DNA of 64,000 nt from Ferranicluibacter quercicola (GCF_021168455.1 NZ_JAJOZR010000011.1:141597-205596), one strand, 5' to 3'; positions 7,672 through 16,336 are shown, counted from the stretch's first letter. Made by a program: numbers and translations. Notes: generated by a model not told the origin, from the sequence alone.

Positions 7672-8901
7672 ATGCTGGACTGGGAATCCATTTTCGCAAC
7701 GCGCTCGAGCCGCATGCGCGCGTCGGAAATCCGCGAACTTCTGAAGCTGCTCGATCGACCCGACATCATCTCGTTTGCCGGCGGCATTCCGGACCCGGCC
7801 CTGTTTCCGGATGCGGAATTCAAGACGGCCTATGCCGATATCTTCTCCGGGCCCTCGGTCGGTGCCGCCCTTCAGTATTCGGTGAGCGAAGGCTATCTGC
7901 CGCTGCGCGAATGGCTGGTCGGCGAAATGGCGAAGATCGGCATTCCCTGCGAGGCGGAAAACATCCTCATCACGTCCGGCTCGCAGCAGGCGCTCGATTA
8001 TCTGGGCAAGCTGTTCCTGTCGCCGAACGATACGGCTCTGGTAACATGGCCGACCTATCTCGGCGCGCTGCAGGCCTTCAATGCCTACGAGCCGAACTAC
8101 GACCAGCTGACGCCCGGCGGCAATCGCACGCCGGCCGCCTATCAGGAAACGGCGGCGAAAGCCGGCGGCCGCGTCAAGTTCGCCTATCTGTCGGCCGATT
8201 TCTCAAATCCGACCGGTGAAACCGTGACGCGCACCCAGCGCGAGGCGCTGATCGATATGGCCGACGAAATGGACATCGCCATCATCGAGGACGGTGCCTA
8301 CCAGTCGCTGCGCTTCAACGGCGACGCGATCCCGCCGATCCTCGCGCTGGAGATCGCCCGCAAGGGCACCATCAACGAGACGCGCACCATCTATAGCGGC
8401 TCGTTCTCCAAGACGCTGGCGCCGGGTCTGCGCGTCGGTTTCGTCGTGGCCGCCATGCCGGTCATCCGCAAGCTCGTCCTGATGAAGCAGGCGGCCGACC
8501 TGCACTCCTCGACCATCAACCAGATGGCGATCTGCCATGTCGCCGAGCGTGGCTTCGACCGGCAGGTCGACAAGATCCGCTCCGTCTACAGCCAGCGCCG
8601 CGATGCGATGCTGAAGGCGCTGGAAACGCACATGCCCGACGGCGTGTCCTGGACGCGTCCGGAAGGCGGCATGTTCGTCTGGCTGACGCTGCCGGTGGGC
8701 ATGGAGGGGGCCGCGCTGCTGGCCAAATCGCTGGTCACAGCCAAAGTCGCCTTCGTGCCCGGTAAGGCGTTCTTCGCCGATGGCTCCGGTGCCAACACGC
8801 TGCGCGTCAGCTTCTCCTGCGCCAACGAGACGATGATCGAGGAGGGCATCTCGCGCCTCGCCAACCTCATCCGCGGCGAAATACTCGCCAAGGTCGCCTG
8901 A
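7672..8901 (+). CDS. PLP-dependent aminotransferase class I/II, 2-aminoadipate (LysN)-like or MocR-relative
   Basis: The 409-residue protein has the fold-type I active site: SGSQQALDYLGKLF for cofactor phosphate contact, ADFSNPTGET with N179, EDGAYQSLRF with D207 and Y210, and YSGSFSKTLAPGLRVGF with the Schiff-base lysine K247. Overall sequence is of the LysN/ARO8-like group (2-aminoadipate or aromatic/branched-chain substrates), and it lacks the N-terminal GntR domain of MocR proteins. The ATG at 7672 has GAGGAA upstream; the 13-codon extension is less likely. It is a single-gene unit ending at the hairpin at 8929. The substrate is not certain. Confidence 0.88.
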   Translation: MLDWESIFATRSSRMRASEIRELLKLLDRPDIISFAGGIPDPALFPDAEFKTAYADIFSGPSVGAALQYSVSEGYLPLREWLVGEMAKIGIPCEAENILITSGSQQALDYLGKLFLSPNDTALVTWPTYLGALQAFNAYEPNYDQLTPGGNRTPAAYQETAAKAGGRVKFAYLSADFSNPTGETVTRTQREALIDMADEMDIAIIEDGAYQSLRFNGDAIPPILALEIARKGTINETRTIYSGSFSKTLAPGLRVGFVVAAMPVIRKLVLMKQAADLHSSTINQMAICHVAERGFDRQVDKIRSVYSQRRDAMLKALETHMPDGVSWTRPEGGMFVWLTLPVGMEGAALLAKSLVTAKVAFVPGKAFFADGSGANTLRVSFSCANETMIEEGISRLANLIRGEILAKVA

Positions 8902-8928
8902 TCGTCTGCAAGCATCGCTCTATGTATT

Positions 8929-8960
8929 CGCGTACCACTCTGTCATGAGAGGGGTACGCG
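8929..8960 (+). terminator. Long imperfect hairpin after the aminotransferase gene
   Basis: CGCGTACC and GGTACGCG form the outer stem; CTCT and AGAG continue it after one A/G mismatch. The tail gctttcccc is a weak T-run. Confidence 0.6.
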
Positions 8961-8996
8961 GCTTTCCCCGCGTGATGTCACCTGAGAGGACGATCG

Positions 8997-9944
8997 ATGC
9001 AGGGCCAGAGCGATGCCACAAAAGCCTTTATTTCCGACCTCGCCGGCCGGTTTCAGCTGAGCGAAAGCGCTGTCACGGCCATGCTCGTTGCGGTCAAGCG
9101 CGGACACGGCACGATGGCGCAGTTCGATATCGCGGAACTCGGCGGTCACGGCCAGTGGATGCGCGGCGGCATGACCATGGTTGGCGATATGTTCAATCAC
9201 GGCCTGAAGACCACGGTCGACAATCTCTGCAACAGCCTCGCGGACGCCCTGTCGTCCGGACGCATCGATCTGCCGGATGGTCCGAGCGGGCAGCACGCCT
9301 GGTGGCCGCAGTGGCTCGGCGTTCCCTCCAGCACCGGCGCGCAGAACGACAGCGCCTATGCCGTCTTCCCGTCCCAGCGCTGCCTTGCCATCAAGGACGG
9401 CGACGGCGTGACGCTCTACGATACGGAAGATCATCTGATCTCCGGCGTCGGCCAACAGCAGGGCATCGGGGGCTCGCAGACCTTTACCAGCCAGCGCGGG
9501 TCCTTTTCCGTCTCCGGCCTTCGCCGTCTCAACAATGGCGGGGATCTGCCCGGCGCCGCGCCGATCGGCAACCATGACAAGAGCCATGCCGGTGCCGGAT
9601 ATGCCGATGTTCCGGGCCGATCCGATCCCTGGTCCGCGCAACACACGGGCGCCGGCGAGACGGGCGGGGAAAGCTGGTCTTCCGCGCAGTCCGCGCCGCT
9701 CGCCGCCATCAGCCCTTCGAGCGCGTCGCTGGAGGAACGTCTGGTGGATGCAGCGGAATCCCGCACGGAAGCGTCCGCTCCCACATCGGATCGACCACTG
9801 CCCGCGGCCTCGACAGCCCAGCCGGCTTCGGACGGCCTGCAAGTCATCGCCTTGATCGAGAAGCTCGCTGCCCTGCGAACTGCGGGTATCCTGTCGGATG
9901 ACGAGTTTTCCGCCAAGAAGGCCGAGCTGCTCAAGCGTCTCTGA
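8997..9944 (+). CDS. SHOCT-domain protein of unknown function
   Basis: The 315-residue protein has three visible parts. Residues 1-95 are a helical region beginning MQGQSDATKAFISDLAGRFQ. Residues about 100-180 are Gly/Ser/Gln-rich with the VFPSQRCLAIKDGDGVTLYD stretch. A long low-complexity linker follows, and then a C-terminal SHOCT module (IEKLAALRTAGILSDDEFSA and KKAELLKRL). SHOCT modules are short helical oligomerisation or localisation elements often found at protein ends. No signal peptide or membrane helix is visible. GAGAGGA precedes the ATG. The role is unknown; similar proteins occur across rhizobia. Confidence 0.75.
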   Translation: MQGQSDATKAFISDLAGRFQLSESAVTAMLVAVKRGHGTMAQFDIAELGGHGQWMRGGMTMVGDMFNHGLKTTVDNLCNSLADALSSGRIDLPDGPSGQHAWWPQWLGVPSSTGAQNDSAYAVFPSQRCLAIKDGDGVTLYDTEDHLISGVGQQQGIGGSQTFTSQRGSFSVSGLRRLNNGGDLPGAAPIGNHDKSHAGAGYADVPGRSDPWSAQHTGAGETGGESWSSAQSAPLAAISPSSASLEERLVDAAESRTEASAPTSDRPLPAASTAQPASDGLQVIALIEKLAALRTAGILSDDEFSAKKAELLKRL

Positions 9945-9953
9945 TCGCGGCTT

Positions 9954-9981
9954 CCCGCGGTGGACGATGGTCCGCCGCGGG
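9954..9981. terminator. Bidirectional terminator between convergent genes
   Basis: CCCGCGGTGGAC and GTCCGCCGCGGG pair over 12 bp with one G-T pair and a gatg loop, in the 47-bp gap between the SHOCT gene and the aldo/keto reductase gene. Confidence 0.7.
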
Positions 9982-9991
9982 CGCTCTGCCT

Positions 9992-11050
9992 TTACGCCTT
10001 GGCGATATGCGGGCCGAGGAGCGACAGATCGGCCTCGCCGAGACGCTCGGCGGCCGTCTGCATCTGGTGCCAATAGGGGTAGAGGATGGGCGGCGCGCTG
10101 ACGGTGTCGAGGCGGTTGCGTTCGTCCTCCGTCAGTTTCAGATCGGCGGCCGCGAGATTGTCGCGGAACTGTTCTTCCGTCCGCCCGCCGATGATGACCG
10201 ATGTCACCGCCTTGCGGCCGATCAGCCAGGCGAGCGCCACCTGCGCGGCCGACACGCCGCGGCTTTCCGCGGTTTCGACCAGGACGTCCACGATCGACCA
10301 GAGACGGTCGACGTCGCGGATCGGCGGTTCCGTCCAGCCGGCGGCCTGACGGCTGCCCTCCGGCGTGTGGTTGCGCCGGTGCTTGCCGGAGAGCAGGCCG
10401 CCGGCGATCGGGCTCCAAACGAGAACGCCGAGGCCCTGGTCGATCGAGATCGGCAGCAGCTCGTATTCGGCCTCGCGCGCTTCCAGCGTGTAATGGATCT
10501 GCTGGCTGACGAAGCGGTGGCGGTGGTCGCTGGCGCTGATGCCCATGGCCTTCATGATGTGCCAGCCGGAGAAGTTCGAGCAGCCGATGTAGCGCACCTT
10601 GCCGTGCTGCACGAGCGTGTCGAGCGCCGCCATCGTCTCGTCCAGCGGCGTCTGTCCGTCCCACTGGTGGACCTGGTAGAGGTCGATGACGTCGGTGTTC
10701 AGCCGTTTGAGGCTCGCCTCGCATTCGCGGATGAGATGGTGGCGCGACAGGCCCTGATTGTTGATGCCGTCACCCATGGGAAAGCGCGCCTTGGTCGCGA
10801 TCAGCACGTCGTTCTTGCGCTTGCCGCCTAGGACCTCGCCGATGATTTCCTCCGAGGCTCCGGCGGAATAGGCGTTGGCGGTGTCGATCAGGTTGACGCC
10901 GGCGTCGAGGCACATGTCGATCAGCCGACGGGCCTCGTCCACGCCCTGGCTGCCGACCATCGAGGCCCAGCCCTTGCCGCCCATGGTCATCGTCCCCATG
11001 GTGATGGTGGAGACCTTGAGGCCCGAGCGGCCGAGATTGCGGTATTCCAT
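9992..11050 (-). CDS. Aldo/keto reductase
   Basis: The 352-residue protein has the AKR TIM barrel with the complete catalytic tetrad: D56 in DTANAY, Y61, K87 in ATKARF and H128 in LYQVHQWD. The NADPH-binding end IIGGRTEEQFRDNL is present. The length and GxTMG start fit the AKR11/AKR12-like group that acts on sugars or aldehydes. AGGAGG sits 7 nt before the ATG. It is a single gene, divergent from the EEP/NUDIX/PhzF series and convergent with the SHOCT gene. The physiological substrate is not predictable. Confidence 0.88.
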   Translation of the reverse strand: MEYRNLGRSGLKVSTITMGTMTMGGKGWASMVGSQGVDEARRLIDMCLDAGVNLIDTANAYSAGASEEIIGEVLGGKRKNDVLIATKARFPMGDGINNQGLSRHHLIRECEASLKRLNTDVIDLYQVHQWDGQTPLDETMAALDTLVQHGKVRYIGCSNFSGWHIMKAMGISASDHRHRFVSQQIHYTLEAREAEYELLPISIDQGLGVLVWSPIAGGLLSGKHRRNHTPEGSRQAAGWTEPPIRDVDRLWSIVDVLVETAESRGVSAAQVALAWLIGRKAVTSVIIGGRTEEQFRDNLAAADLKLTEDERNRLDTVSAPPILYPYWHQMQTAAERLGEADLSLLGPHIAKA

Positions 11051-11216
11051 GCTGATTCCTCCTGTTGTCCGTCGTGCAGAGCCAGATAGGGCAGGGCGAC
11101 CTTTGCGGGAATGACGGTTCCGGCAGATGAGCGGTTGCTTGCGTGAGCACCGCCTCTTCCACGCTTGCCTCTTTCGCCGTCCCGTCTATGGTCGGGACGA
11201 GACAGCGGATGCCTTC

Positions 11217-12320
11217 ATGACCCTTCGACTTGCCACCTTCAACATCGAAAATCTAATGCGCCGGTTCGATTTCTCCGGCTTCCGCAATCCGTCCAAGCAG
11301 GATCGCGTGCTTCGCCTGTTCGATATAGGCAACGAGGCGGCCTATGAGCGTCTGGAAGAGGCGCGCACCATCACCCATGCCGACGACACGCGGCAGATGT
11401 CGGCGCTGGCGATCGCCGATTGCGATGCCGACATTCTCTGCCTGCAGGAGGCGGACGACATCGCCGCGCTGGAGGCCTTCGAATATGGCTATCTCTACCG
11501 GATGATGGGCAGCGGCTATCGCAAGAAGGTGCTGATCGAGGGAAACGACGGACGCGGTATCGACGTCGCGGTGATGATGCGGGAGACGACGCGCGACGGC
11601 GAGGCGATCGTCTGCACCGGCGCTATCTCGCACGCCGCACTGACCTATGCCGATCTCGGCCTTCACGATGCGGAGATCGCCCGCACGAATGTCCCGGAGG
11701 ACCGCATCTTCCGCCGCGACTGCCTGCAGCTGGAGCTGACGATCGGGGGACGGCCGCTGACGCTGTTCGTCGTCCATTTCAAGTCGATGGGCCCGAGCCG
11801 GGACGGGGTGGACGGCCGGCTCTCCACCATGCCGGTGCGGCGTGCCGAGGCGCTGGCGGTGCGCAGCATCATCGAGAAGCGGTTCGCCGGCCATCTGCAG
11901 GCCGCAAGCTTTGCGATCTGCGGCGACATGAATGACTATCGCGAGCGCATCGACGTCACCGGCGACCGTCGCAACGGCTACGGTTTCGCGCCGGCAGCGG
12001 ACACCTCCGCAGCGCTCGACGTGTTCGCGGCGGACGGCTTCGCCGAAAACGTCGTCCAGCGGCGACCGGTGCTCGATCGCTGGACGCTGTTCCACAGCCG
12101 CGGCCCGGCGGAGCGTCATCTCTGCCAGCTCGACTATATCTGGCTGTCGCCGGCGCTGGCGATGCGCAATGCCGGCGCCGTGCCGGAGATCATCCGCGCC
12201 GGTCAGCCCTATCGCACCGTATTTCCGCCGGGCCAGGACGTCGAACGGTATCCCCGCACCGGATGGGACCGGCCCAAGGCATCGGACCATTGCCCCGTCG
12301 TGGTGGCTCTGGATGTTTGA
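11217..12320 (+). CDS. Endonuclease/exonuclease/phosphatase-family hydrolase
   Basis: The 367-residue protein carries the EEP metal-dependent phosphoesterase motifs in order: TFNIENLMRR at the N-terminus, CLQEADD with the metal-binding glutamate, VVHFKSMGPSRDG, CGDMNDYRERID and the terminal SDHCPVVVALD with the catalytic Asp-His pair. There is no signal peptide, so it should act in the cytoplasm. I start at the ATG at 11217, where homologues begin with the core fold; 30 upstream codons are open but unlike the family. Its stop overlaps the next start by 8 bp, so it is translationally coupled to the NUDIX gene. The substrate may be DNA, a nucleotide or a phosphorylated metabolite. Confidence 0.82.
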   Translation: MTLRLATFNIENLMRRFDFSGFRNPSKQDRVLRLFDIGNEAAYERLEEARTITHADDTRQMSALAIADCDADILCLQEADDIAALEAFEYGYLYRMMGSGYRKKVLIEGNDGRGIDVAVMMRETTRDGEAIVCTGAISHAALTYADLGLHDAEIARTNVPEDRIFRRDCLQLELTIGGRPLTLFVVHFKSMGPSRDGVDGRLSTMPVRRAEALAVRSIIEKRFAGHLQAASFAICGDMNDYRERIDVTGDRRNGYGFAPAADTSAALDVFAADGFAENVVQRRPVLDRWTLFHSRGPAERHLCQLDYIWLSPALAMRNAGAVPEIIRAGQPYRTVFPPGQDVERYPRTGWDRPKASDHCPVVVALDV

Positions 12321-13083
12321 GGCGCCGCAGATCCATACGCAGGGCAACTCCGGCATCGGGGCCGGCTGGCCCGCGGAAGGCACGATCTTTCCCGTCGCCG
12401 GCACCGATCTGCGGGTCCTGCCGGGGTCGCATCCCATCCTTGCCCGGCATGGTCCCGAGATCGCGGCGAACTGGGAGCGGGAGCATGCGGCCAATCCTTC
12501 GCTCTTCAACGGCGAGATGGTGCTGCAACACCGCCTGACCGTGGATGCCGGTACGATCGTCGGCGAGGGCTATCTCGCGCCCTATGCGGCATTTCTCTGG
12601 TGGCGCAACGTCTCCCGGCCTCCGGTCGCCTGCCACCTCGCGGCCATTCCCGTGATCGAGACTGCCGACGGGGCTGTCATCGCGGTGCGCATGGGCGCGC
12701 GGACGGCCAATCCGGGCAAGGTCTATTGCGCGGCGGGCTCCATCGACGCCTCCGACATCGTGGAGGATGCCCGCGGCCGGGTTTGCGACGTGCCGGGCAA
12801 TATGCGCCGCGAGGTACTGGAGGAAACGGGACTCGATCTTGCGGAGGCGCAGGCCGGGCCGTTCCAGGCTCTGCATATCCATGGCGCCGTCACGCTGTTT
12901 CGCAGGCTCCGCTTTGCCGAAACCTCGGCCGCCATCCTCGAGCGCATCCGGCTGCACGTCGAGACGGCCGAGGAGGAGGAGATCGACGGTGCGGTCGCGA
13001 TCTTCGATGCCGATCCCGGGCGACACAACTACCAGCCCTTCATGCGGGTCATTCTTGCGCACATCTTCGGACAGCCGCGATGA
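12313..13083 (+). CDS. NUDIX-family hydrolase
   Basis: The 256-residue protein contains the NUDIX core REVLEETGL at about residues 166-174, where the two consecutive glutamates bind divalent metal. The upstream G and E of the canonical box are not in normal spacing, so the motif is divergent. About 100 N-terminal residues precede the domain and contain AAFLWWRNVSRPPVACH, as in larger NUDIX proteins of unknown substrate. The ATG at 12313 lies inside the end of the EEP gene, which indicates coupling. Two phosphohydrolases in tandem suggest clearing of a nucleotide or phosphorylated compound, but this is inference. Confidence 0.78.
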   Translation: MFEAPQIHTQGNSGIGAGWPAEGTIFPVAGTDLRVLPGSHPILARHGPEIAANWEREHAANPSLFNGEMVLQHRLTVDAGTIVGEGYLAPYAAFLWWRNVSRPPVACHLAAIPVIETADGAVIAVRMGARTANPGKVYCAAGSIDASDIVEDARGRVCDVPGNMRREVLEETGLDLAEAQAGPFQALHIHGAVTLFRRLRFAETSAAILERIRLHVETAEEEEIDGAVAIFDADPGRHNYQPFMRVILAHIFGQPR

Positions 13084-13173
13084 CGTTTTGGCCTTGCCCC
13101 CGGCGGAGCGCGAAGGCAAGGTCCGCGGGCGACCGGTGATACCGAGGCGGCCGCACGGAATGGGAGAACGGAT

Positions 13174-14091
13174 TTGGCACGCCGCTACGCGATCTACGAC
13201 GTCTTCACCAGCGAGAAGCTTCAGGGCAACCCGCTCGCCGTTGTCTTTGACGGAGACGGACTTTCGACCGAGGCCATGCTGGCGATCGCCGGCGAATTCA
13301 ACCTGTCCGAGACCGTATTCGTCTGCCGGCCGGAAAATCCGACCTCCGCCGCGCGACTGCGGATCTTCACGCCGGGTACCGAACTGCCCTTTGCCGGGCA
13401 CCCGACCGTCGGCACGGCCGTGGCGCTCGCGGAGGCCGCACAGGCGGGCGAGGGGGTGAACCGCGACCTGGTGCACGTGCTCGAGGAGAGCATCGGTCCG
13501 GTGCGCTGCGCCGTGAAGCTGCGGCCGGGGGAGGCAGGCTTTGCGGAGTTCGACCTGCCGCGCAAGTCGGTGCGGCTCGATGCACGCTTCGACATCGGCC
13601 GGCTTGCCGATGCGCTCGGTTTGAAAACGACCCAGATCGGCTTCGAGAATCACGTACCGGCGCTCTGGAGCGCGGGCGTGCCCTTCGTGGCCGTGCCGCT
13701 GCACGACCTCAATGCGATGACGGATGTGGAATTCGACGCGGGGCGCTGGGAGCAGATCGCGCCGATGGCCGACGGCCGTCTGGCGAGCGCCTATCTTTAT
13801 TGCCGCGGCGGCATCAACCACACTGCCCGCTTCCATGTCCGCATGTTCGCGCCCGGCATGGGCATTCACGAAGACCCGGCGACCGGTGCCGCGCTCGCCG
13901 CCTTCTCGGCTGCCATCCATTGTTTCGACAAGCTCACCGAGGGCCATCACAGCTTTCTCGTGGAGCAGGGCGTCGAAATGGGCCGGCCTTCCTTCCTCCA
14001 CCTTCATCTCGACATCGCGAATGGCGATATCGCCGGTGCGCGGATCGGCGGGCAGGCGGTCAAGATCGCCGCCGGCGAACTCTATCTCTGA
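13174..14091 (+). CDS. PhzF-family isomerase/epimerase-like protein
   Basis: The 305-residue protein shows the two-lobed PhzF/diaminopimelate-epimerase fold: GNPLAVVFDG near residue 19, the catalytic glutamate E46 in NLSETVFV, PFAGHPTVGTA in lobe one and IHEDPATGAALAAF in lobe two. PhzF proteins isomerise small acids by acid-base chemistry through the conserved glutamate. Most family members outside phenazine clusters have no known substrate, and no phenazine genes are present here. I use a TTG start at 13174 with GGGAGAA 8 nt upstream, because the family N-terminus MARRYAIYDVFT begins there. It may be cotranscribed with the EEP and NUDIX genes across a 90-bp gap. Confidence 0.85.
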   Translation: MARRYAIYDVFTSEKLQGNPLAVVFDGDGLSTEAMLAIAGEFNLSETVFVCRPENPTSAARLRIFTPGTELPFAGHPTVGTAVALAEAAQAGEGVNRDLVHVLEESIGPVRCAVKLRPGEAGFAEFDLPRKSVRLDARFDIGRLADALGLKTTQIGFENHVPALWSAGVPFVAVPLHDLNAMTDVEFDAGRWEQIAPMADGRLASAYLYCRGGINHTARFHVRMFAPGMGIHEDPATGAALAAFSAAIHCFDKLTEGHHSFLVEQGVEMGRPSFLHLHLDIANGDIAGARIGGQAVKIAAGELYL

Positions 14092-14128
14092 TAATTCGCC
14101 CTTTCCACGGATTCCTGTCCGCGACAAC

Positions 14129-14157
14129 TGGACAAGCCGCGCGAAGGCCTTTATACG
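14129..14157 (+). promoter_or_regulatory. Promoter of tRNA-Lys copy 1
   Basis: TGGACA (14129-14134) and TATACG (14152-14157) are separated by 17 bp, with the mature tRNA starting 32 bp later. The same elements, spacing and flanks recur before the second tRNA copy at 40666. Confidence 0.7.
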
Positions 14158-14188
14158 CCGCGTCAGACCGCAGCAATGCAGTCCTCGT

Positions 14189-14264
<76 letters not shown>

Positions 14265-14368
14265 AAATCTCCCGTTTCATCTTCTGGCTGACGTTTTTCC
14301 TATTCATCGTCACAATGGACGTCCTGCGATCGATCCGACCGTTTGGGCTGTCTCGCACCGTCATATGC

Positions 14369-14397
14369 TTGACGTCGATCAGATATCTGATTATCTG
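14369..14397 (+). promoter_or_regulatory. arsR promoter with palindromic ArsR operator
   Basis: TTGACG (14369-14374) and TATCTG (14392-14397) are 17 bp apart, and the spacer contains the perfect 14-bp palindrome ATCAGATATCTGAT (14378-14391). ArsR-type repressors bind such sites between the -35 and -10 and release on arsenite. The expected transcript start falls at or within a few bases of the arsR ATG at 14403. Confidence 0.7.
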
Positions 14398-14402
14398 GAT
14401 AT

Positions 14403-14762
14403 ATGGAATCCACATCCGCCATCGATGCGCTCGGCGCCCTTGCACAAGCCACCCGGCTGGAAACCTTTCGTCTGCTGGTTCGACATGAGCCCGAAGGGCT
14501 GCCGGCCGGCGAGCTCGCGCGGCTTCTCGGCGTGCCGCAAAATACCATGTCCGCCCATCTTGCGATTCTGTCCCGCGCGAACCTTGTCGCAGGCGAGCGC
14601 TTCAGTCGATCGATCGTCTATCGCGCGAAGATCGATGCACTGCGCGAGCTGACGCTGTATCTGGTCAAGGATTGCTGCGGGGGACATGCGGAGATGTGTG
14701 CGCCCCTCATCGCCGCACTGACCCCATGCTGCGCTTCGACAACGCCGGGTGGGCCGCAATGA
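14403..14762 (+). CDS. arsR: ArsR-family arsenite-responsive repressor
   Basis: The 119-residue protein has the ArsR/SmtB winged helix (ALGALAQATRLETFRLLV, then LARLLGVPQNTMSAHLAILS). Its C-terminal end is cysteine-rich, with C91, C92 and C99 in KDCCGGHAEMC and C109-C110. The C-C-x6-C arrangement matches the As(III) site of the Acidithiobacillus ferrooxidans type of ArsR rather than the helix-4 site of the plasmid R773 protein. It heads the arsenic operon and its TGA overlaps the next ATG (ATGA). There is no clear ribosome site before the ATG, and the promoter position suggests a leaderless or nearly leaderless mRNA. Confidence 0.92.
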   Translation: MESTSAIDALGALAQATRLETFRLLVRHEPEGLPAGELARLLGVPQNTMSAHLAILSRANLVAGERFSRSIVYRAKIDALRELTLYLVKDCCGGHAEMCAPLIAALTPCCASTTPGGPQ

Positions 14763-14869
14763 CCCGCGTGCGATGCCCGGAAATCTCGGTGTGCGGTTGC
14801 AGCGAGGCCGTCGTGTCGACCTTTGAGAATGCCGTTCATGAACGCCAAAAGAGAGATTTGGGACTCTGA
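14759..14869 (+). CDS. Possible 36-residue ORF coupling arsR to acr3
   Basis: The frame opens with the ATGA overlap at the end of arsR and closes with a TGATG overlap at the acr3 start, so a ribosome could pass from gene to gene without a gap. The peptide begins MTRVRCPEISVCGCSEAVVS and then becomes charged. Three cysteines in CPEISVCGC could bind As(III), but this is inference. It may be a short functional peptide, a remnant of a former arsenic gene, or simply a frame that serves coupling. No family is recognised. Confidence 0.4.
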   Translation: MTRVRCPEISVCGCSEAVVSTFENAVHERQKRDLGL

Positions 14870-15909
14870 TGTCGACGTTCGAACGCTACCTGACCCTGTG
14901 GGTCGCTCTCTGCATCCTCGTCGGCATCGCCCTCGGGCACCTGATGCCCGGCGTGTTTCAGTTCGTCGGGGCGGTGGAGGTGGCCAAGGTCAACCTGCCG
15001 GTGGCGGTGCTGATCTGGCTGATGATCGTTCCCATGCTGCTGAAGATCGATTTTGCCACGCTGGCCCTCGTCGGCCGCCACTGGCGCGGCATCGGCATTA
15101 CTGTGTTCATCAACTGGGCGGTCAAGCCATTCTCCATGGCGCTGCTCGGCTGGTTGTTCATCGGTTGGCTGTTCCGGCCGTACCTGCCGGAAACGCAGAT
15201 CGACAGCTACATTGCCGGCCTCATCATTCTTGCCGCCGCACCCTGCACGGCCATGGTGTTCGTCTGGTCGAACCTCACGAAGGGCGAGCCGCATTTCACG
15301 CTGAGCCAGGTCGCCCTCAACGACGCGATTATGGTAGTCGCCTTCGCGCCGATCGTCGCCCTGTTGCTCGGGCTCTCCGCCATCACTGTCCCGTGGGATA
15401 CGCTCATCCTCTCGGTGGTGCTTTACATCGTCCTGCCGGTCGTCGTCGCGCAGCTGCTGCGCCGGAGCACGGATGTCGAGCGTCTGGCCGTCCGTCTGCA
15501 GCCGGTGTCGCTGCTGGCGCTTCTGGGCACACTCGTGCTCCTGTTCGGTTTCCAGGGCGAGCAGATCGTCGCGCAGCCGACCGTGATCGCGCTGTTGGCC
15601 GTGCCGATCCTCATTCAGGTGTATCTCAACGCCGGCCTCGCCTATCTGCTCAATCGCGTCAGCGGCGAGGCGCACTGCGTTGCCGGGCCCTCCGCACTGA
15701 TCGGCGCCTCGAACTTCTTCGAGCTGGCGGTTGCAGCAGCGATCAGCCTGTTCGGCTTCACGTCCGGTGCTGCGCTCGCAACCGTCGTCGGCGTTCTGGT
15801 CGAGGTGCCGGTGATGCTGTCCGTCGTCTGGATCGTCAATCGCAGCAGGGGCTGGTACGAACGCGGCGCCGCCGTTCGGACCCATGCCGCAACCATCGGG
15901 AAGGCCTGA
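14869..15909 (+). CDS. acr3: ACR3-family arsenite efflux permease
   Basis: The 346-residue protein has about ten predicted membrane helices typical of the ACR3/BASS fold. The conserved cysteine C126 lies in AAAPCTAMVFVWSN, which is needed for As(III) transport in characterised ACR3 proteins, and a glutamate-containing helix is visible late in ASNFFELAVAAAIS. It exports arsenite across the inner membrane. Its start overlaps the stop of the small ORF and it is followed 4 bp later by arsC, so the genes form one operon under ArsR. Confidence 0.95.
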   Translation: MSTFERYLTLWVALCILVGIALGHLMPGVFQFVGAVEVAKVNLPVAVLIWLMIVPMLLKIDFATLALVGRHWRGIGITVFINWAVKPFSMALLGWLFIGWLFRPYLPETQIDSYIAGLIILAAAPCTAMVFVWSNLTKGEPHFTLSQVALNDAIMVVAFAPIVALLLGLSAITVPWDTLILSVVLYIVLPVVVAQLLRRSTDVERLAVRLQPVSLLALLGTLVLLFGFQGEQIVAQPTVIALLAVPILIQVYLNAGLAYLLNRVSGEAHCVAGPSALIGASNFFELAVAAAISLFGFTSGAALATVVGVLVEVPVMLSVVWIVNRSRGWYERGAAVRTHAATIGKA

Positions 15910-15913
15910 GACC

Positions 15914-16336
15914 ATGGATGTCACCATCTACCACAATCCCGCCTGCGGCACCTCGCGCAATACGCTGGCGATGATCCGGAATGCGGGGATCGAACCCACC
16001 GTGATCGCCTATCTGGAGACGCCTCCGACCCGCGAGCGGCTGGTGAGGATGATCGGCGATGCCGGTCTGACGGTAAGGGGCGCCATCCGCGAGAAGGGGA
16101 CACCCTATGCGGAGCTGGGTCTCGATGATCCGGACCTCTCCGATGACCAGTTGCTCGACGCGATGCTGGCGCATCCGATCCTGATCAATCGTCCCTTCGT
16201 GGTAACGCCGATGGGCACGCGCCTTGCCCGTCCCTCCGAACGGGTGCTGGACATCCTGCCGGAGACCCATACCGGCGCCTTCGCCAAGGAAGACGGCGAA
16301 GAGGTTCTCGACGTCGAGGGCAAGCGCATCGTTTGA
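15914..16336 (+). CDS. arsC: Arsenate reductase, glutaredoxin-dependent type
   Basis: The 140-residue protein matches the ArsC (R773/YfgD) family: YHNPACGTSRNTL with catalytic C11, then KGTPYAELGLDD and HPILINRPFVVTP with the arginine that contacts the oxyanion. It reduces arsenate to arsenite with glutathione and glutaredoxin, giving the substrate for Acr3. The ATG at 15914 is chosen because the family starts at the first strand; the frame extends 10 codons into acr3. It is the last gene of the operon, followed by a strong terminator at 16423. Confidence 0.95.
   Translation: MDVTIYHNPACGTSRNTLAMIRNAGIEPTVIAYLETPPTRERLVRMIGDAGLTVRGAIREKGTPYAELGLDDPDLSDDQLLDAMLAHPILINRPFVVTPMGTRLARPSERVLDILPETHTGAFAKEDGEEVLDVEGKRIV

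Noticed and set aside
13174..14091. Part of a phenazine biosynthesis cluster
   Set aside because: Only the PhzF-like gene is present; no phzA-G neighbours exist, and the family is widespread outside phenazine producers.
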